64,000 nt of DNA from contig CM069877.1 of assembly GCA_036172665.1 (NCBI GenBank), positions 15,959,001 through 16,023,000 on the forward strand, read 5' to 3'. Positions 1 to 11,247 of this stretch are shown here, piece after piece (within the stretch, counting starts at the first letter, position 1; each line of letters begins with the position of its first letter). The notes under the pieces were generated by a model, which saw nothing but the letters and a program-made list of their open reading frames with translations, was not told the DNA's origin and did no database searches. Source of the DNA: Prosopocoilus inquinatus. Taxonomy: Eukaryota > Arthropoda > Insecta > Coleoptera > Lucanidae. The position numbers were made by a program, and so were the translations under genes.

Positions 1-1
1 C

Positions 2-1903
2 CCTGAAAAGGTACAGGCAATTCTTAAGATGCCTAAGCCAACTACGGTTAAGGAAGTTCGCCGTTTGATAGGAACTGCTTCTTGGTATCGGAGGTTTATC
101 CCTGGATTTTCCACTATTATCTCCCCTTTGACAAACCTGCTTAAGAAAAATTCTAAGCATAGGTGGGATGAGACTTGTGATGAAGCTTGGGGAAAAATTC
201 GTGAGCACTTAGTTTCTGCTCCAGTTCTCTCATGTCCCGACTTCACCAAAGAATTTACGATTCAAACGGACGCATCCGATTATGGTCTTGGTGCTGTCCT
301 TACCCAAGAACAAGACGAAGGTGAGAAAGTCATCTGCTATCTAAGCCGCTCGTTGACTCGAGCCGAGCGTAACTTTTCAACAACCGAAAAGGAACTCCTT
401 GCGATGTTGTGGGCCATAGAAAAACTTCGGCCTTATGTAGAAGGTTCGCACTTTAAGGTCATCACAGACCATCACTCTCTCCTTTGGCTTAATAAGTTGC
501 AGAATCCTTCCGGTCGATTGTGTCGTTGGGCTGTGCGCCTACAACAATATAACTTTAGCGTCATCCATCGCAAAGGAAAAGATCACGTTGTTCCTGATAT
601 GCTTTCTCGAACCGTCCCTGTTATCGACTCCATCGATTTTGACAACGTTCAGGACAGTTGGTACTTGAATTTCCTTAAGAAAATTCGTTTGACTCCGGAA
701 AAGTTTCCTAGTTTCCGTGTCGAGGGAAATGTCATTTATAAACTGGTCCGAAACACATATTATCGTTTGGCTGAGGATGAACCTCATTGGAAGACTGTTG
801 TCCCAAAGGATTCTCGGTCAAAAATACTTCAAGAAAGTCATGACTCTCCAACCAGTGGTCATCTAGGAATTTATAAGACGTATAATAGAATCGCTCAAAA
901 TTACTATTGGCCTAAGATGCATGCTGATGTGGCAAAGTATGTCCACCGTTGCCAGACGTGTATCCGTACCAAACCTGAACAAAGGGCTCCAGCTGGTATG
1001 ATGGGAGGTCACTCCAAGATTACTCGTCCTTGGGAGGTCATTAGTATCGATCTTGTTGGACCACTCCCTAGATCTTCTCGTGGTTACCAATATATCCTAG
1101 TGGCTACTGACTGTTTTAGTAAATTCACCCTGTGTTTTCCTCTTCGTAAAGCTACCGCCCCAAAGATTGTGCAGCACATTGAGGAAAATATTTTCTTAGT
1201 TTTTGGTGTACCTCGCACCATTATTTCCGATAATGGAGTCCAATTTAAGTCTAAAGAGTATCAAAAACTTCTGACGTCATACCATGTACGCCCTGCGTAC
1301 ACTTCGTATTATCATCCTAAGGCGAACCCTGTCGAACGCGTTAACCGCGTTATTAAGTCTATGTTGACTGCTTATGTGGCGGAAGACCACCGCAAATGGG
1401 ATCTATTCTTGCCCAAGGTCGCTTGTGCTCTTCGAACCGCTCGTCATGAAGTTACTGGTGTGACTCCATACTTCCTCAATTTTGGTCGTGAGATGTGCCT
1501 AAAAGGTAGTCTAACCCCTGATAGTACCCCTGATAAAAATGTGTCTTTGGAAGTTGTCCCTCAGGATCCTAAGGATTTACAATCTCGTACCGGTAAGTTT
1601 GCCGTGCTATATAAGGACGTACAAGGAAGGCTGCAAAAGGCTTACGAGAAGGCTAAAGGCCGTTATGATCTCCGTAGGCGTAAGGTTGAGTATCACCCTG
1701 AACAACGGGTTTGGCGTAAAAATTTTGTATTGTCGGATGCTTCTAAGCATTTCGCGGCCAAGTTGGCCGATAAGTTTGTTGGGCCTTTCCTCATTAATCG
1801 TCGTGTGTCGTCAGACACGTATGAACTTAAGGATTTTGATGACAATATACTTCCTGGCACCTGGAATAGTGAACATCTTAAACCAGATCCCCCTGATGAA
1901 TAG
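2..1903 (+). CDS. Ty3/gypsy Pol fragment: RT C-terminus, RNase H, integrase
   Basis: The reading frame is open from base 2, so the gene starts before the window; the first Met at 29 is internal. Counting from that Met, residues 1-45 are the RT thumb/connection (RRLIGTASWYRRFIPGFS). RNase H follows at about 75-190 with acidic residues D81, E122 and D147. The integrase zinc finger is H271/H278/C308/C311, and the catalytic core has D341, D401 and E436 (34 residues between the last two). The rest is the integrase C-terminus, ending at a TAG. The 624 residues contain no stop or frameshift. Like other gypsy Pol proteins it would copy RNA to DNA and insert it into the genome. The integrase looks closest to Osvaldo/Ulysses-type elements, but that is from memory of the motif style. 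No env-like ORF follows. Confidence 0.95.
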   Translation, partial: PEKVQAILKMPKPTTVKEVRRLIGTASWYRRFIPGFSTIISPLTNLLKKNSKHRWDETCDEAWGKIREHLVSAPVLSCPDFTKEFTIQTDASDYGLGAVLTQEQDEGEKVICYLSRSLTRAERNFSTTEKELLAMLWAIEKLRPYVEGSHFKVITDHHSLLWLNKLQNPSGRLCRWAVRLQQYNFSVIHRKGKDHVVPDMLSRTVPVIDSIDFDNVQDSWYLNFLKKIRLTPEKFPSFRVEGNVIYKLVRNTYYRLAEDEPHWKTVVPKDSRSKILQESHDSPTSGHLGIYKTYNRIAQNYYWPKMHADVAKYVHRCQTCIRTKPEQRAPAGMMGGHSKITRPWEVISIDLVGPLPRSSRGYQYILVATDCFSKFTLCFPLRKATAPKIVQHIEENIFLVFGVPRTIISDNGVQFKSKEYQKLLTSYHVRPAYTSYYHPKANPVERVNRVIKSMLTAYVAEDHRKWDLFLPKVACALRTARHEVTGVTPYFLNFGREMCLKGSLTPDSTPDKNVSLEVVPQDPKDLQSRTGKFAVLYKDVQGRLQKAYEKAKGRYDLRRRKVEYHPEQRVWRKNFVLSDASKHFAAKLADKFVGPFLINRRVSSDTYELKDFDDNILPGTWNSEHLKPDPPDE

Positions 1904-4900
1904 GTTCACCCTATTCGTTCTTTCGACCTGCGGGATGGGTCCCTTAGAATTCTCCCGACGTATCTTCTGCGTGGAGTAAAAGGCTCCTAAAAGATTCAGT
2001 CCCAATTCCTCTAACACCTTTGGAATCGAACGTCTTCGGATGTTCACGTGTGATGAAGGTACTTTTCGGACAGTCTAGTCGTTTGCGAGAAGTCGCCTTG
2101 CAGTTTGCGGAAGTTGTGGGAATGACAAGAGAGTCGGATCTCGTGAAGACTCTTCTTGCCCTCTCTTTTCGTGAACTTCGCTATGAGTGACGTCTGGCAG
2201 GCCTCGCGATTGTGACGTGAGATGCCTCTATCCACATGCATATTGCTTTCCTTTCTACTTGTTTCACCCTTTCTTCTACTCTAACTCTTCCCCTTTCGGA
2301 TTGATCAGCTCGGCTCTGCCGACTCTGGGATATCTCTTAGCACCCGCCAGAGCGTGTGGGAGTTCCAAGCGTGCTGGATCCCGTGAAGGTATCGCTTGCC
2401 CTCTCTCTCTGACGTACCGCTATCGGATGTTCCTCAGAGGAATCGGAGCTGTAGTATGGTGTGTTCCGATTGGAGGACTTTTACTTTCCTGTTGTCTGTC
2501 TTCCTCAACTTCTCTCTTTCTTTCCCCTTCCCCCCTGTAACCTCTACCTTTTTTTCTGGGTGTCCTTTTGAGACTGAGTCATCTCAAATTTTTTTTTTAT
2601 TACCCGGATTCGACTTTCTTCAGTTTACTTTTTCCTAAAGTAGGAAAACTCCCGGTTGTGACTGTTTTTCGCCTGACGAGAGCTTATCTCGTTGTGAGGA
2701 GTTTTATTTTGTTTTCGTGTCGTTTGGTGGGATGGCGATATTCCCTACCTTGATCCCTGCTTAGGCTTGCGTTGGTCCACAGACGGATTATGACCTGTTT
2801 GCGGTCTTGGAGTGTGAGGATCGTGGTGTGGAGTTCGTCGTTGTGTGTCTTCTTAGAAGACAAATTTTGTGACGGAGCTGACAACTCCTCGTGACTAGGG
2901 GATCCCCAGGAATAGAGTCTTTTAACCTTAGTAAAATTTTCTTCCCCGTATTTTAGTTTTGCCCTGGGAGTAGGATTTGACTTCAGGTACCGTAGTGTGC
3001 CTTATTGCTTCGCGGTTCGACCTTACCAGTCGACCACGAATTTCACTTGCTTTATAGCAAAAGTTCGCGTTGATCACCGGATCATTTAATTTTTTTTTTC
3101 TTTCCCTTTTGTCTTCTTCTTCTCGTTGCGAAAAAGACTTCCGATGGACCGAGATCGTTTGGATTTTCATTTTGTTGTTATTATTTGCTCTTCCCATTCA
3201 TTTTGTCCCGTATATTTCATTGTAGTTTGCCATTTCCATAGTTTTTACCCCGGTTTTGTTTTAGTTTAGTTTCGAAGTTTGTCCCCGGCTTGGTTGTTAC
3301 AGTCTTAGGACTCTGCCACCTCTCAATGTCTGTGACACGCGCGCGGTTGGTTGTGGTTTGGGCCAAGTCCTGGACAGACGGGTTTCTTTTTTGTTTTACA
3401 TTGTTGTGGATCCAAGTAAATTTCTCGGTGATGTTAGTCTTTTCCAGGATGTCCCAGTATCCTTAGAATACTGTCAAATTTTACGTTGCCTGGGAAACTC
3501 TTTTGGTATTTGAGGATTTTGTAACATTTCAACGAACATTGCTTGGGTAGTGGCATGGCCGCGCGGTGTATCGATCGGTAGTGGTATAGTTAACTTCCTC
3601 TTCTTGTGTTTGCCAGGTGGCGTGGTGTTTCCTGGTCAGACGATGTTGATGCTTGTCAACATGCGGACCCCACCTGACTCTTTGTTTCCCTTTTTCTCTT
3701 CTCGCGTACCAGTCCGGTTTGTGCTCCGTGTGGGCGTGTTGCTGCTTGGGTAACGTTTGGTTTGAATTTTTCCCGTGGTCTTTGACCAATGTTCGTTTTG
3801 TGTAAAGTGTTGTCCGCAGTCTTAGACTATGAGTTTCCGTCCGCGTTCCCGTATCGTTGCCTTTCCCCATACATGCCCGGATTATTCTGAGTGTCTCTCT
3901 ATAGTTTCGTCTAGAAATTTTCCTTAGGTAAAATTTCCATCGAAGTAAGGGTGGGATTGTTACCGTGCAAATTTCCCCGGTTGTTTTGAGCCACCCTGTA
4001 TGTTGTGTGCGAGCTAAAAATAGATGTGTTTTCAGGCGAACAGTGGGCGTGTCGCGAACTCCACTTCCTTCGCATTTGCGGTTTCTTTTATCGCCCACGT
4101 AACCCCCTTTGATAATGCCGCTCGTTCCGAGCCGCGCTTAAATTACACATATTCCGCACTTGTTTTTACGACCTCGTGTTCTTTGAGAGAATATGTTTGT
4201 TTATTTTACTCAAGGAAAAGTCTTGGATTGTTTTCGATTTCATTCTATGTCGCAATATCTACCGCCGTGTGAAACGAACTATGACATTCGAGATTGATTG
4301 GCTGGTTTTAATCAGACACTCAATGGATGATTCTGGAATGTTCTCCCCCCGTTCCCCCCCCCCCCCGTTTTAACTCGTTACCACGAACCAAGGTCTGGAT
4401 TCAGTCAAAAGTTGATTCCCGCAGTGATCGCAAGTATTTTTGTGTGGGTGATTTTCACTTGGTGTTGTGCGTGAATTCGTCCTCTGCGTGGGCAAATTCC
4501 CCCTTCGGCTTTGGGCCGGATTCTGTGCGATCGCTGCAGCAATAAACGCTTGTTTGGCGTTTTTCTAAGAAAGCCTGCTTGTTAGGGCAGGTGAGTTAAT
4601 AAGTGTGGGAATGTGTTTGATTCGTGTGTAACGGGGGCATATTTGTTTCTTTCTTCAGGCTTTTTCCTTCCCCCCTTTTATATTGCGTTTGGGAGTTCGG
4701 AGTTTCTGCGAGAAGTGTAGAAATCACCTTCCGCCGTCGGACTCGACCTGAGACGCGACGCGTTGTCCTTCCCCGTGGCTGTCGTGTTGCGGCCCGATGA
4801 CAAATTTGTGCCCGCCTGACTGACCATCGGACAAGGTTGGATCTTTAACGTTGTTTTTGATTGATTATTATTGCGAATCACGAACGCTCGTTTTACCTCG

Positions 4901-5343
4901 AACGTTACTTGACGAGTAGAGGACCCCTTACGAGGGATTTGAATTAATCATTTGCTTTGCTGTTTAAGAAGCAAGTTTTCTTTTTGCGTAACCATTTAAT
5001 CTGTAATTGGTTTTTGTTTGTTTGTGGCCTGTACGCGCCACTATAAGGTACAGTGTAATTTTGTTGTGTCGCATTTATTTTGTTTGATGTGTTAGTATGT
5101 AAACGGATTACCTTTATTTCTCTGTTCTGTTTATTTTGTGTGTTAAATAAAACAATTTTGTTTAACAAGGACGTACCGCGTTTTTCTTAATTTCCCGCGG
5201 AAAGAAAATTAAATTGAGTGGCGCCTTTTTATTAGTTTGTTGGTTTGAGATTGCTCCCACCCCGTCACGACTGTTTGCTGCCGGATGCGTCGAAACTAAC
5301 GTCACGATGCAACATCTGCCTATCTTACGGAAAAGGTAAGGTA
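1904..5343 (+). other. Long non-coding 3' region of the gypsy element, probably containing its 3' LTR
   Basis: About 3.4 kb after the pol stop has no convincing ORF. It is T/G-rich on the plus strand with long pyrimidine runs. AATAAA signals occur near 4541 and near 5144. A purine-rich stretch ending near 3957 is followed by TTGTTACC, a possible polypurine tract and LTR start, but the 5' LTR lies outside the window so LTR limits cannot be confirmed. The tail ends where a 38-bp MITE fragment (5344-5381) and an unrelated minus-strand gag relic begin. ORFs on both strands here are short and unlike known proteins. Confidence 0.5.
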
Positions 5344-5381
5344 GCAACCTGCTAGATGCAATATCAGTTTTACCAACCTTG
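5344..5381 (+). repeat. 38-bp end fragment of the CAAGGTTGGTA MITE
   Basis: This stretch matches the right end of the element at 22436-22794 almost base for base, ending in the TIR TACCAACCTTG. Only this end is present. It lies exactly where the gag/protease relic is cut off, just after the protease DTGS motif, so it marks a rearrangement point between two retroelements. Confidence 0.75.
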
Positions 5382-6384
5382 GAAACACGTTATAGGTAGA
5401 TCCCGTATCCTCGATTGATGTTCTTTCGTTTGTTGGCAATTCATGAACGTGTTTGACGTGATGTGACGTTCGAAAAATATTTTTGCTTCTGTTCTTCAGT
5501 TCATGTGCTTTGCTATCGAAATTTTTCGTTTTATTAGCATTAGACATACAAATGGACGAGATGTGGCCACTTTTGTTGCATTTCTTCCAAGTAGCACTAT
5601 GAAGTGGACATTCTAAACGCTTGTGTTGATAATTGCATTGTGGACATGAACGCAATTTTGAAGTAAAGGGTTGATGTGTTCTGCTTGCTTTAGAACTCTT
5701 ACGACGAGATGAATATTGGCTTGATATTTGATTTATTTTACTTGGGTATTGTCTGCAGTAATAGTCTGATTTGCGGCGATTTGCGAGAGTCGCTTCAAAT
5801 ATTTGTGCCTGACGTAGAACAGTTTTTAATGTAGGAGCAGTTCGGACTTGATGATGAGTGGTGTTCAAAATAATTACATCAGGTATTTACTCGTCAATCA
5901 ATTCATTTTGACGCTGAGAACAAATAAATTGACACTCACGAGCTAAGTTCGGCGACCCATTCTGCATAGGACTGGTATTTTGTTATTTATATCTTGTATT
6001 TAACTCGAGCTTGTCACTGGATGTATTTTTCCTTTAAAATATTCGGTTAAAGTTGCGGTGAGTGAACTAAATGTTTGTTTGCTGATGTCAGATGAGCCAA
6101 ATAATTTTTGTAAAAGTACAAAGGCTTCATCACCGACCCATGATAAAAAGTATGCTCGACGAGTTTCTTCTGATAACACGTGATGAGCTTCGATAAGCTG
6201 CATGAGTCTTGAATGATACGTTCGCCAGTCTTCTTTGAGATGAAATGCTTGAAAAGTGGGTACATTGGACAACGGATGTACGATTGTCACCTCTCTCTAA
6301 ATTGAAATTTTGCCTTCCCATAAGCATTTGAATCAATTCGCGATGTTGCTGATCACGTTGTGTTCGCTTTTCTATCATTGATTG
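5382..6384 (-). pseudogene. Gypsy gag plus start of protease, degenerate
   Basis: Pieces of one Gag protein are found in different frames on the minus strand. Near 6378 is an N-terminus with a Q/R-rich helix (RDQQHRELIQML). From 6290 comes a capsid-like part with the order WRTYHSRLMQLIEAHHV, FLSWVG, LLQKLFG. From about 5868 comes a basic region with cysteine knuckles (CPQC..., then CNKSGHISSIC). The last recognisable piece is IEDTGSTYNVF, where DTGS is the retroviral-type aspartic protease signature. At least two frameshifts and several stops (around 5880-6000) break it. Gag would package element RNA. It is a different element from the plus-strand Pol at 2-1903: opposite strand, and its protease is cut at 5381. 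Confidence 0.85.
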
Positions 6385-6443
6385 GTTTTACCAATTCATC
6401 CGTAGCCTTTCTTGTTACAAATTAACTTCTAGTTTCGAAATTG

Positions 6444-6452
6444 ACTGCGCCA
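6444..6452 (-). promoter_or_regulatory. Primer-binding site-like TGGCGCAGT
   Basis: On the minus strand TGGCGCAGT lies about 60 bases upstream of the gag relic and just downstream of an AATAAAACATAACA stretch that looks like an LTR end. TGGCGCAGT is the start of the tRNA-Ser-type primer site used by 17.6/297-like gypsy elements (known). The LTR itself would occupy the bases above 6460, but its other end is not defined. Confidence 0.6.
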
Positions 6453-6460
6453 AATATGTT

Positions 6461-7194
6461 ATGTTTTATTTGTAATCAAGAAGACAACGACTGTACAATT
6501 GAAAATTTCATCAGGTGGCTTTTGAATTTTCGATAGTATTAGCCGCGCTTTACAATCACGAATTTCAAGCACCTGAGATGATCTGACCTGATCTGATCCG
6601 AACTACACTTCCGAGATATTAATGGGAACGCTGCGTGAGTCATATAAACGTGATATATTTGTAGTCATATCTGTCATAAGTAAGTCATATAATCTGAAAA
6701 TTCTGCCTGAAACTCTCTCATAGAATTTTGTACCGAATAAACCCCAACAACATTAAATTTAGTGCCATTTCAATTAAAGAAAGCCTTATATTCCATAGTG
6801 AAAGCCATTACGGAAGAGTAACTTAAAAATTGAAATTACACAATAAACACGCTAAGCTTATATGCAAAAGACCATATCTTGACAACCAGCATCTGTCAGA
6901 CTTCCATCAGTTTTGAAGTTATCCCTTTTTCCCTCTATCTTCTTTCATCGAAAAATCAAAACCTGCTAAATGAATTTTTCAATTATACACTCGTTACAAT
7001 TGTTATATTTTTCAAAAACCAAGTGATTCCCTCAAGATTTTGCTTATCAACAAACTAGTACGGTCTTGTCAATTGTCAATGTCTTTCGGTAACACGAAAT
7101 CAAAATAACGGTACCGGAAATAGCCAATTTCACCTTATCACTTGAAGGCAATTTATACGCAGAAGGAAAGCCTCGCTTACCGACTCATAATATC
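6461..7194. other. No gene seen; possible gypsy 5' LTR and AT-rich DNA
   Basis: The first part may be the 5' LTR of the minus-strand gag relic (primer site at 6444). The rest is AT-rich with no ORF or repeat that I recognise. Confidence 0.4.
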
Positions 7195-7520
7195 TAAGGG
7201 TAAGTTCATAATGAAGCTGTGATGACAGATGAAGCGGAGATTTCGAATAGCGCTGATACAAAGAAACACGTATTGAAATGCTTGTGTTTATATCCGAGCT
7301 TCGAGTATAAGCACTCGAATAAACGATTACAGTAATGAAAATTAAAGCTCTATTCTCACTATCCTGCGAGCGGCCTGCAATGCACGGCCCGGAATGGACT
7401 CTGCACGTGCTTGGTAAATAATATAACCTATGAATTCAAATGCATTTTCCGGGTTGCATTCTAATTATTCGGACACCGCACTGTGGTCACGCTCCATGTA
7501 AGGTTGGCCAAAAATGCATT
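7195..7520 (+). repeat. Left inverted flank of the composite element holding the RAG1-like relic
   Basis: This stretch reappears inverted and diverged at 11790-12155. Shared blocks in the same order are GGGTAA.TTCATAA, AGCTGTGATGA.AGATG, AAGCTCTATTCTCA, GCGGCCTGCAATGCAC, CTGCACGTGCT.GG and ATTCAAATGCATTT. Indels separate the blocks. The pair brackets about 5 kb and could be long terminal inverted repeats. Confidence 0.6.
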
Positions 7521-8353
7521 TTCGGAATATCATCCTACATGATACAAATTATTTGTATCATAAAATAGACAAATTGAAGTTTCGTTTAACCAAATATTTT
7601 ATGATTTGAAGCTTTAATAATTATGCCATCATGCACCTTCATAATTGACCGTTTCGTTACCGGTGAAGAATCCCGGCGCGCATGCGTCCATAATACAATA
7701 AAATATACCTATATTGCGCTAACTTTTTGCAACTTATTTCATATTACTAAAATGACCACTCTTCCTACTACATAAAAATAAATTGTAGATGTTTCAAGTG
7801 TATTCATTAATTCGCTAGAATTATTTGATTAAACACATTACTAAATTTTTAAAAAGTAACTTCGAGTAAACTTTTAACTATTAGCAGGGTTTATCTCAGT
7901 CAATTTCTCTAGCACATATGGAAGCTCGTTTAATTGTCTACAAAATGCAATAAAATTTATACTGCATTTCGATGCAATTCTATGTGAAAACGAGAAAAGT
8001 TCGAAGAGAGGTTGCATTACTGTTTTCAAACGCAGAACGTAATTGCCCGTTATTTACATTTTTAAACATTTATATGTGAGCAAATATTTTTTAGTGATAA
8101 GAACAAATAGTTTTCTATGTTTTTTTATTATGAATTTCACCTAGGATTAACCATAGATCGCTAACTTTTATTGAAATCAAAATAAGTTGTTTTCACGGAA
8201 ATTACGGTTGACCACAATTATTTTTATTTCTTTTATCAATCAACAATATGTAAAATAACAATTATCCGCAATGCCTACTTGGTATCGAAAATATTTTCTA
8301 TTATTGAACAAGTACTGATAATTTTCTTAGAGGTTTTATACATATAAAAGGCT
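7521..8353. other. AT-rich DNA without a gene
   Basis: No supported ORF. There is a small palindrome (ATACAAATTATTTGTAT, near 7544). The stretch lies between the inverted flank and the RAG1-like relic and could be the non-coding 5' part of that transposon. Confidence 0.4.
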
Positions 8354-9739
8354 TTGACGAGAACTGAAACTTTGCAAATCACTTTGTCGTGTTGTGTTTT
8401 GTTATATTGCAATCAAACACGTGAAAAATGCCATATAACCATCAATAAACAAGAATTATGTATTGCTTTCATGGAGCACGGAAACCATATATCTACGGTA
8501 GAGCATTACATACAAGAAAAATTTCCTAATCTCAGTGAAGCAAATTTCATTTGCGTGATTGTCAAAATTCAGAAGTATATTCTACCACAATTCAAGCAAA
8601 GGTGGAATGGAGCTGGAAAGACCAAGGACAAATTTCTGCTAAGAAATACTGATTGGATCACCAAAGATTTGACAGTGCAGTTTGATGAAGAAAATTTACC
8701 CTCTACATCTTCAGAAAGTAAACGAGGACGACCTTAGGAATATGAATTTTCGGCGGAGAGAAGCAAACGTAGAAAAGCAATTAAACTGTTTAGGAAATCT
8801 GGACTAGAGCAAATTCATCATTCTTATATAGAAGGATTGCGGTCGCTTGGACAATTTAAACATTCTGCCATGGTTGATGAGGTACGCTTTTTATCACCCG
8901 AAGATTTAAATGAAAATTTAGTAGAAGAAAAAAATATTTGTAGTACCTTATTCACACGACGAAGCTTTAGCTTTATTTCTGGATTTAGATTTAACAAAAA
9001 GTCAATACGAATACCTCAGAAGATGCATGATAAGCAAAAGTCTTCCGTTACTCCCGTCTTATAAGCTAATATTGGAAGCTAAAAAAGCATGTTATCCGGA
9101 TCATGTCGAGGTAACTGATATAAGTGTCAAAGTAAAATTACAAGCTCCTTTAAATCACACGGCTAAGAGATTATTAATGCTGCATTCTCTTAATCTAGAC
9201 GAGGATACACAATTGATTTCATATTTTGATTTTGAGTTAACGGCTCTTCTGGTCAAAGCGAATACAAACAAATTTTGTCAGGCGAAAGTCAACTAATACC
9301 AGATTCAAATCTATTGATATCCTCACTTATACCACTGAAGCTTATTAACGAAAAAAATAGCAGTGTTGTATGGGAAAATCGTATACCTTCATCAGTCCGC
9401 TTTTGTCGTCCTATTCTTATAGAGTTTGCAAAAGAAACTCCTGAGAAAACTAGAAGTGTAGTGGAGGAAATTGATTTACAATTCTTATTAGCATTAACAT
9501 CTTTTTGCATAGAACTCAACGAAAAATTGTATTCTGTAAAACACATTTTATATTTTACTATGGTAGATGGAAAAATGGTTCAAATTTTAACAAATACACC
9601 ATCAAGTGCCACGTGTAATGTTTATTTAGCAAAACCTACAGAAATGAATGATCTTACACGTCGAAGGCCAGAACGAGAAGAAACATTCCGATTTGGACTC
9701 TCAACTCTGCATGCTTGGATTAGGTTTATAACAACAGTA
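8354..9739 (+). pseudogene. RAG1/Transib-like transposase relic
   Basis: Conceptual translation moves between two frames. The order is: an N-terminal domain (FMEHGNHISTVEHYIQ); a basic SERSKRRKAIKLF block after an in-frame TAG at 8736; then, after a frame change near 8945, LDLDLTKSQYEYLRR and LEAKKACYP. A shift back near 9235 leads to GSSGQSEYKQ, SSVRFCRPI, a MVDGKM block and FGLSTLHAWIRF, where homology stops at the mariner insertion (9732). The block order matches the RAG1 catalytic core (SQY...AEKVLLP; CDG at the first catalytic Asp; CKPL; the region before the second Asp). Here the first acidic position reads AAC (Asn, 9239-9241). Related proteins known to me occur as multicopy genes in Hydra and aphids. 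The 3' part with the last acidic residue is missing. RAG1/Transib homology is from motif order, not a computed alignment. Confidence 0.75.
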
Positions 9740-11222
9740 TAAAATTTTGGATCGATTACATAACAAAAAATTCAAGAAAAACGGCCATAAAAGTCTAATT
9801 GTAAAGTTGAAGAAATAAACAGAACATCTAGTTAGCTAGGTTTAAAACGAAACAAAATTAAGGTGTAAATCAACAAAATTTGATTTTGACAGTCATTGAA
9901 ATCACAATAAATGTTCAAACTGACGACCATGCACCAACTGACAATACCCAAGACGCTCATAAAATTCATTTATTACATTTCGAATAGTTTGAGGTGTTAT
10001 TAACCTACACTCCTGTCGAATTCTTTCTTTAAGATCGTCTAAGTTGTTAGGTCTATTTTTATACACCTTGCTTTTTAAGTACCCCCATAGAAAAAAGTCT
10101 AATGGCGTTAGATCAGGGGATCTAGCTGGCCATTCCATTGGACCTCTTCTTCCTATCCATCTACCTGGGAACATCTCGTCCAAATAACGTCGCACATCAA
10201 CTGCGTAGTGTGGCGGAGCACCGTCGTGTTGCATCCAAATGTTATTGTTTGGTACGTCACAGTCATTTTCATTAGGAAATAATATCGCCAATGCAGGTAC
10301 TAATTCGAATTGTAAGAAGTGTAGATATTTCTCACCAGTTAAATTACCTTCGATAAAGAATGGACCTAAAATTCTGTCACCGACAATTCCTGTCCATACG
10401 TTGAGCGTCTGGGGATGTTGAGTATGAGCTTCTTGCATCCAGTGGGGATTTTCCCTAGACCAATATCGACAATTATGTCTGTTAACAGTTCCATGTAAAG
10501 TAAAACTTGCCTCATCAGAAAAAATTATACGCTGCGAGAACATTGGATCACGATTGCAAATTTCCAACATTTCTTCACAAAATTCTTGTCTATGATCATA
10601 GTCAGTTTCTGCTAACTCATGGACTAATTTTACTTTATACGGATGAAACTTTTGCATTTTTAAAAGTTTCAGTACCGAGGTATGGCTCAGGTTATGCTCT
10701 AAAGCAATGTCTCGACTAGTCGAATGCGGATTATTTTCTATTTCTAGTAAAATATCAAGCTGCACATCGTCAATTAATTTTGTCTTAGGGTGGCCAGTTT
10801 TTGGAAGGTCTTTCACAATACCGTAATTTCGAAATTTATTTTCTATTCTGCTGACTGTGGATTGACTTATTTGCTGATCAGGATATTTGTCTATAAAAAG
10901 TCGACACACCTCTTGCTGAGTTCTAATTCGATCGCCATACCCAATCATCATTAGAACTACAATTCTTTAGTTTTCAGTCAGCAACACCATTTTGGTAAAA
11001 GGTTTTTAATAATTAGTGTAACTCCTACTATCCACAGGGAATAAAAATACTCACTTTATTGTGATAGGTATTTACAAGTTCTTGTCAATCAAACAAATTT
11101 TGTTTGTTTTACACCTAGCTAACTAGATATTCTGTTAATTTCTTTAACTTTACAATTAAACTTTTATAGCCGTTTTTCTTGAATTTTTTGTTATGTAATC
11201 GATTGAAAATTTTATACTGTTG
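9732..11222 (-). mobile_element. DD41D mariner-like transposon with ~130-bp terminal inverted repeats
   Basis: The left end starts CAACAGTATAAAATTTT and the right end is its reverse complement. Similarity continues inward for about 130 bp on each side (through GTTAGCTAGGT, about 9732-9870 and 11080-11222) with few differences. One transposase gene fills the interior. It interrupts the RAG1-like relic at the codons after HAWIRF. A clean TA duplication is not visible; TAGGTT lies close outside both ends (9720 and 11227). The close similarity of the arms suggests a fairly recent insertion. Confidence 0.9.
9902..10951 (-). CDS. Mariner-family DD41D transposase
   Basis: This 349-residue protein has an N-terminal helix-turn-helix region (about 1-110) and the catalytic triad D146 (FSDEASF), D243 (MQHDGAPPH) and D285 (SPDLTPLDFF). 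With 41 residues between the last two it has the spacing of the rosa-type DD41D group. C-terminal LWGYLKSKVY is typical of the superfamily. It would cut and paste its own element, acting as a nuclease in the nucleus. The frame continues upstream of this ATG to another ATG at 10988-10990, but a TAA at 10967-10969 separates them. Either the natural start is downstream and the protein is usable, or the copy lacks 13 N-terminal residues. The remaining frame is uninterrupted. Confidence 0.93.
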   Translation of the reverse strand: MMIGYGDRIRTQQEVCRLFIDKYPDQQISQSTVSRIENKFRNYGIVKDLPKTGHPKTKLIDDVQLDILLEIENNPHSTSRDIALEHNLSHTSVLKLLKMQKFHPYKVKLVHELAETDYDHRQEFCEEMLEICNRDPMFSQRIIFSDEASFTLHGTVNRHNCRYWSRENPHWMQEAHTQHPQTLNVWTGIVGDRILGPFFIEGNLTGEKYLHFLQFELVPALAILFPNENDCDVPNNNIWMQHDGAPPHYAVDVRRYLDEMFPGRWIGRRGPMEWPARSPDLTPLDFFLWGYLKSKVYKNRPNNLDDLKERIRQECRLITPQTIRNVINEFYERLGYCQLVHGRQFEHLL

Positions 11223-11247
11223 AAAGTAGGTTAAAAAAACCCACCGA

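Noticed and set aside
1904..5343. Possible env gene downstream of the first gypsy Pol
   Set aside because: No long frame, no signal peptide or transmembrane pattern; several stops in all frames.
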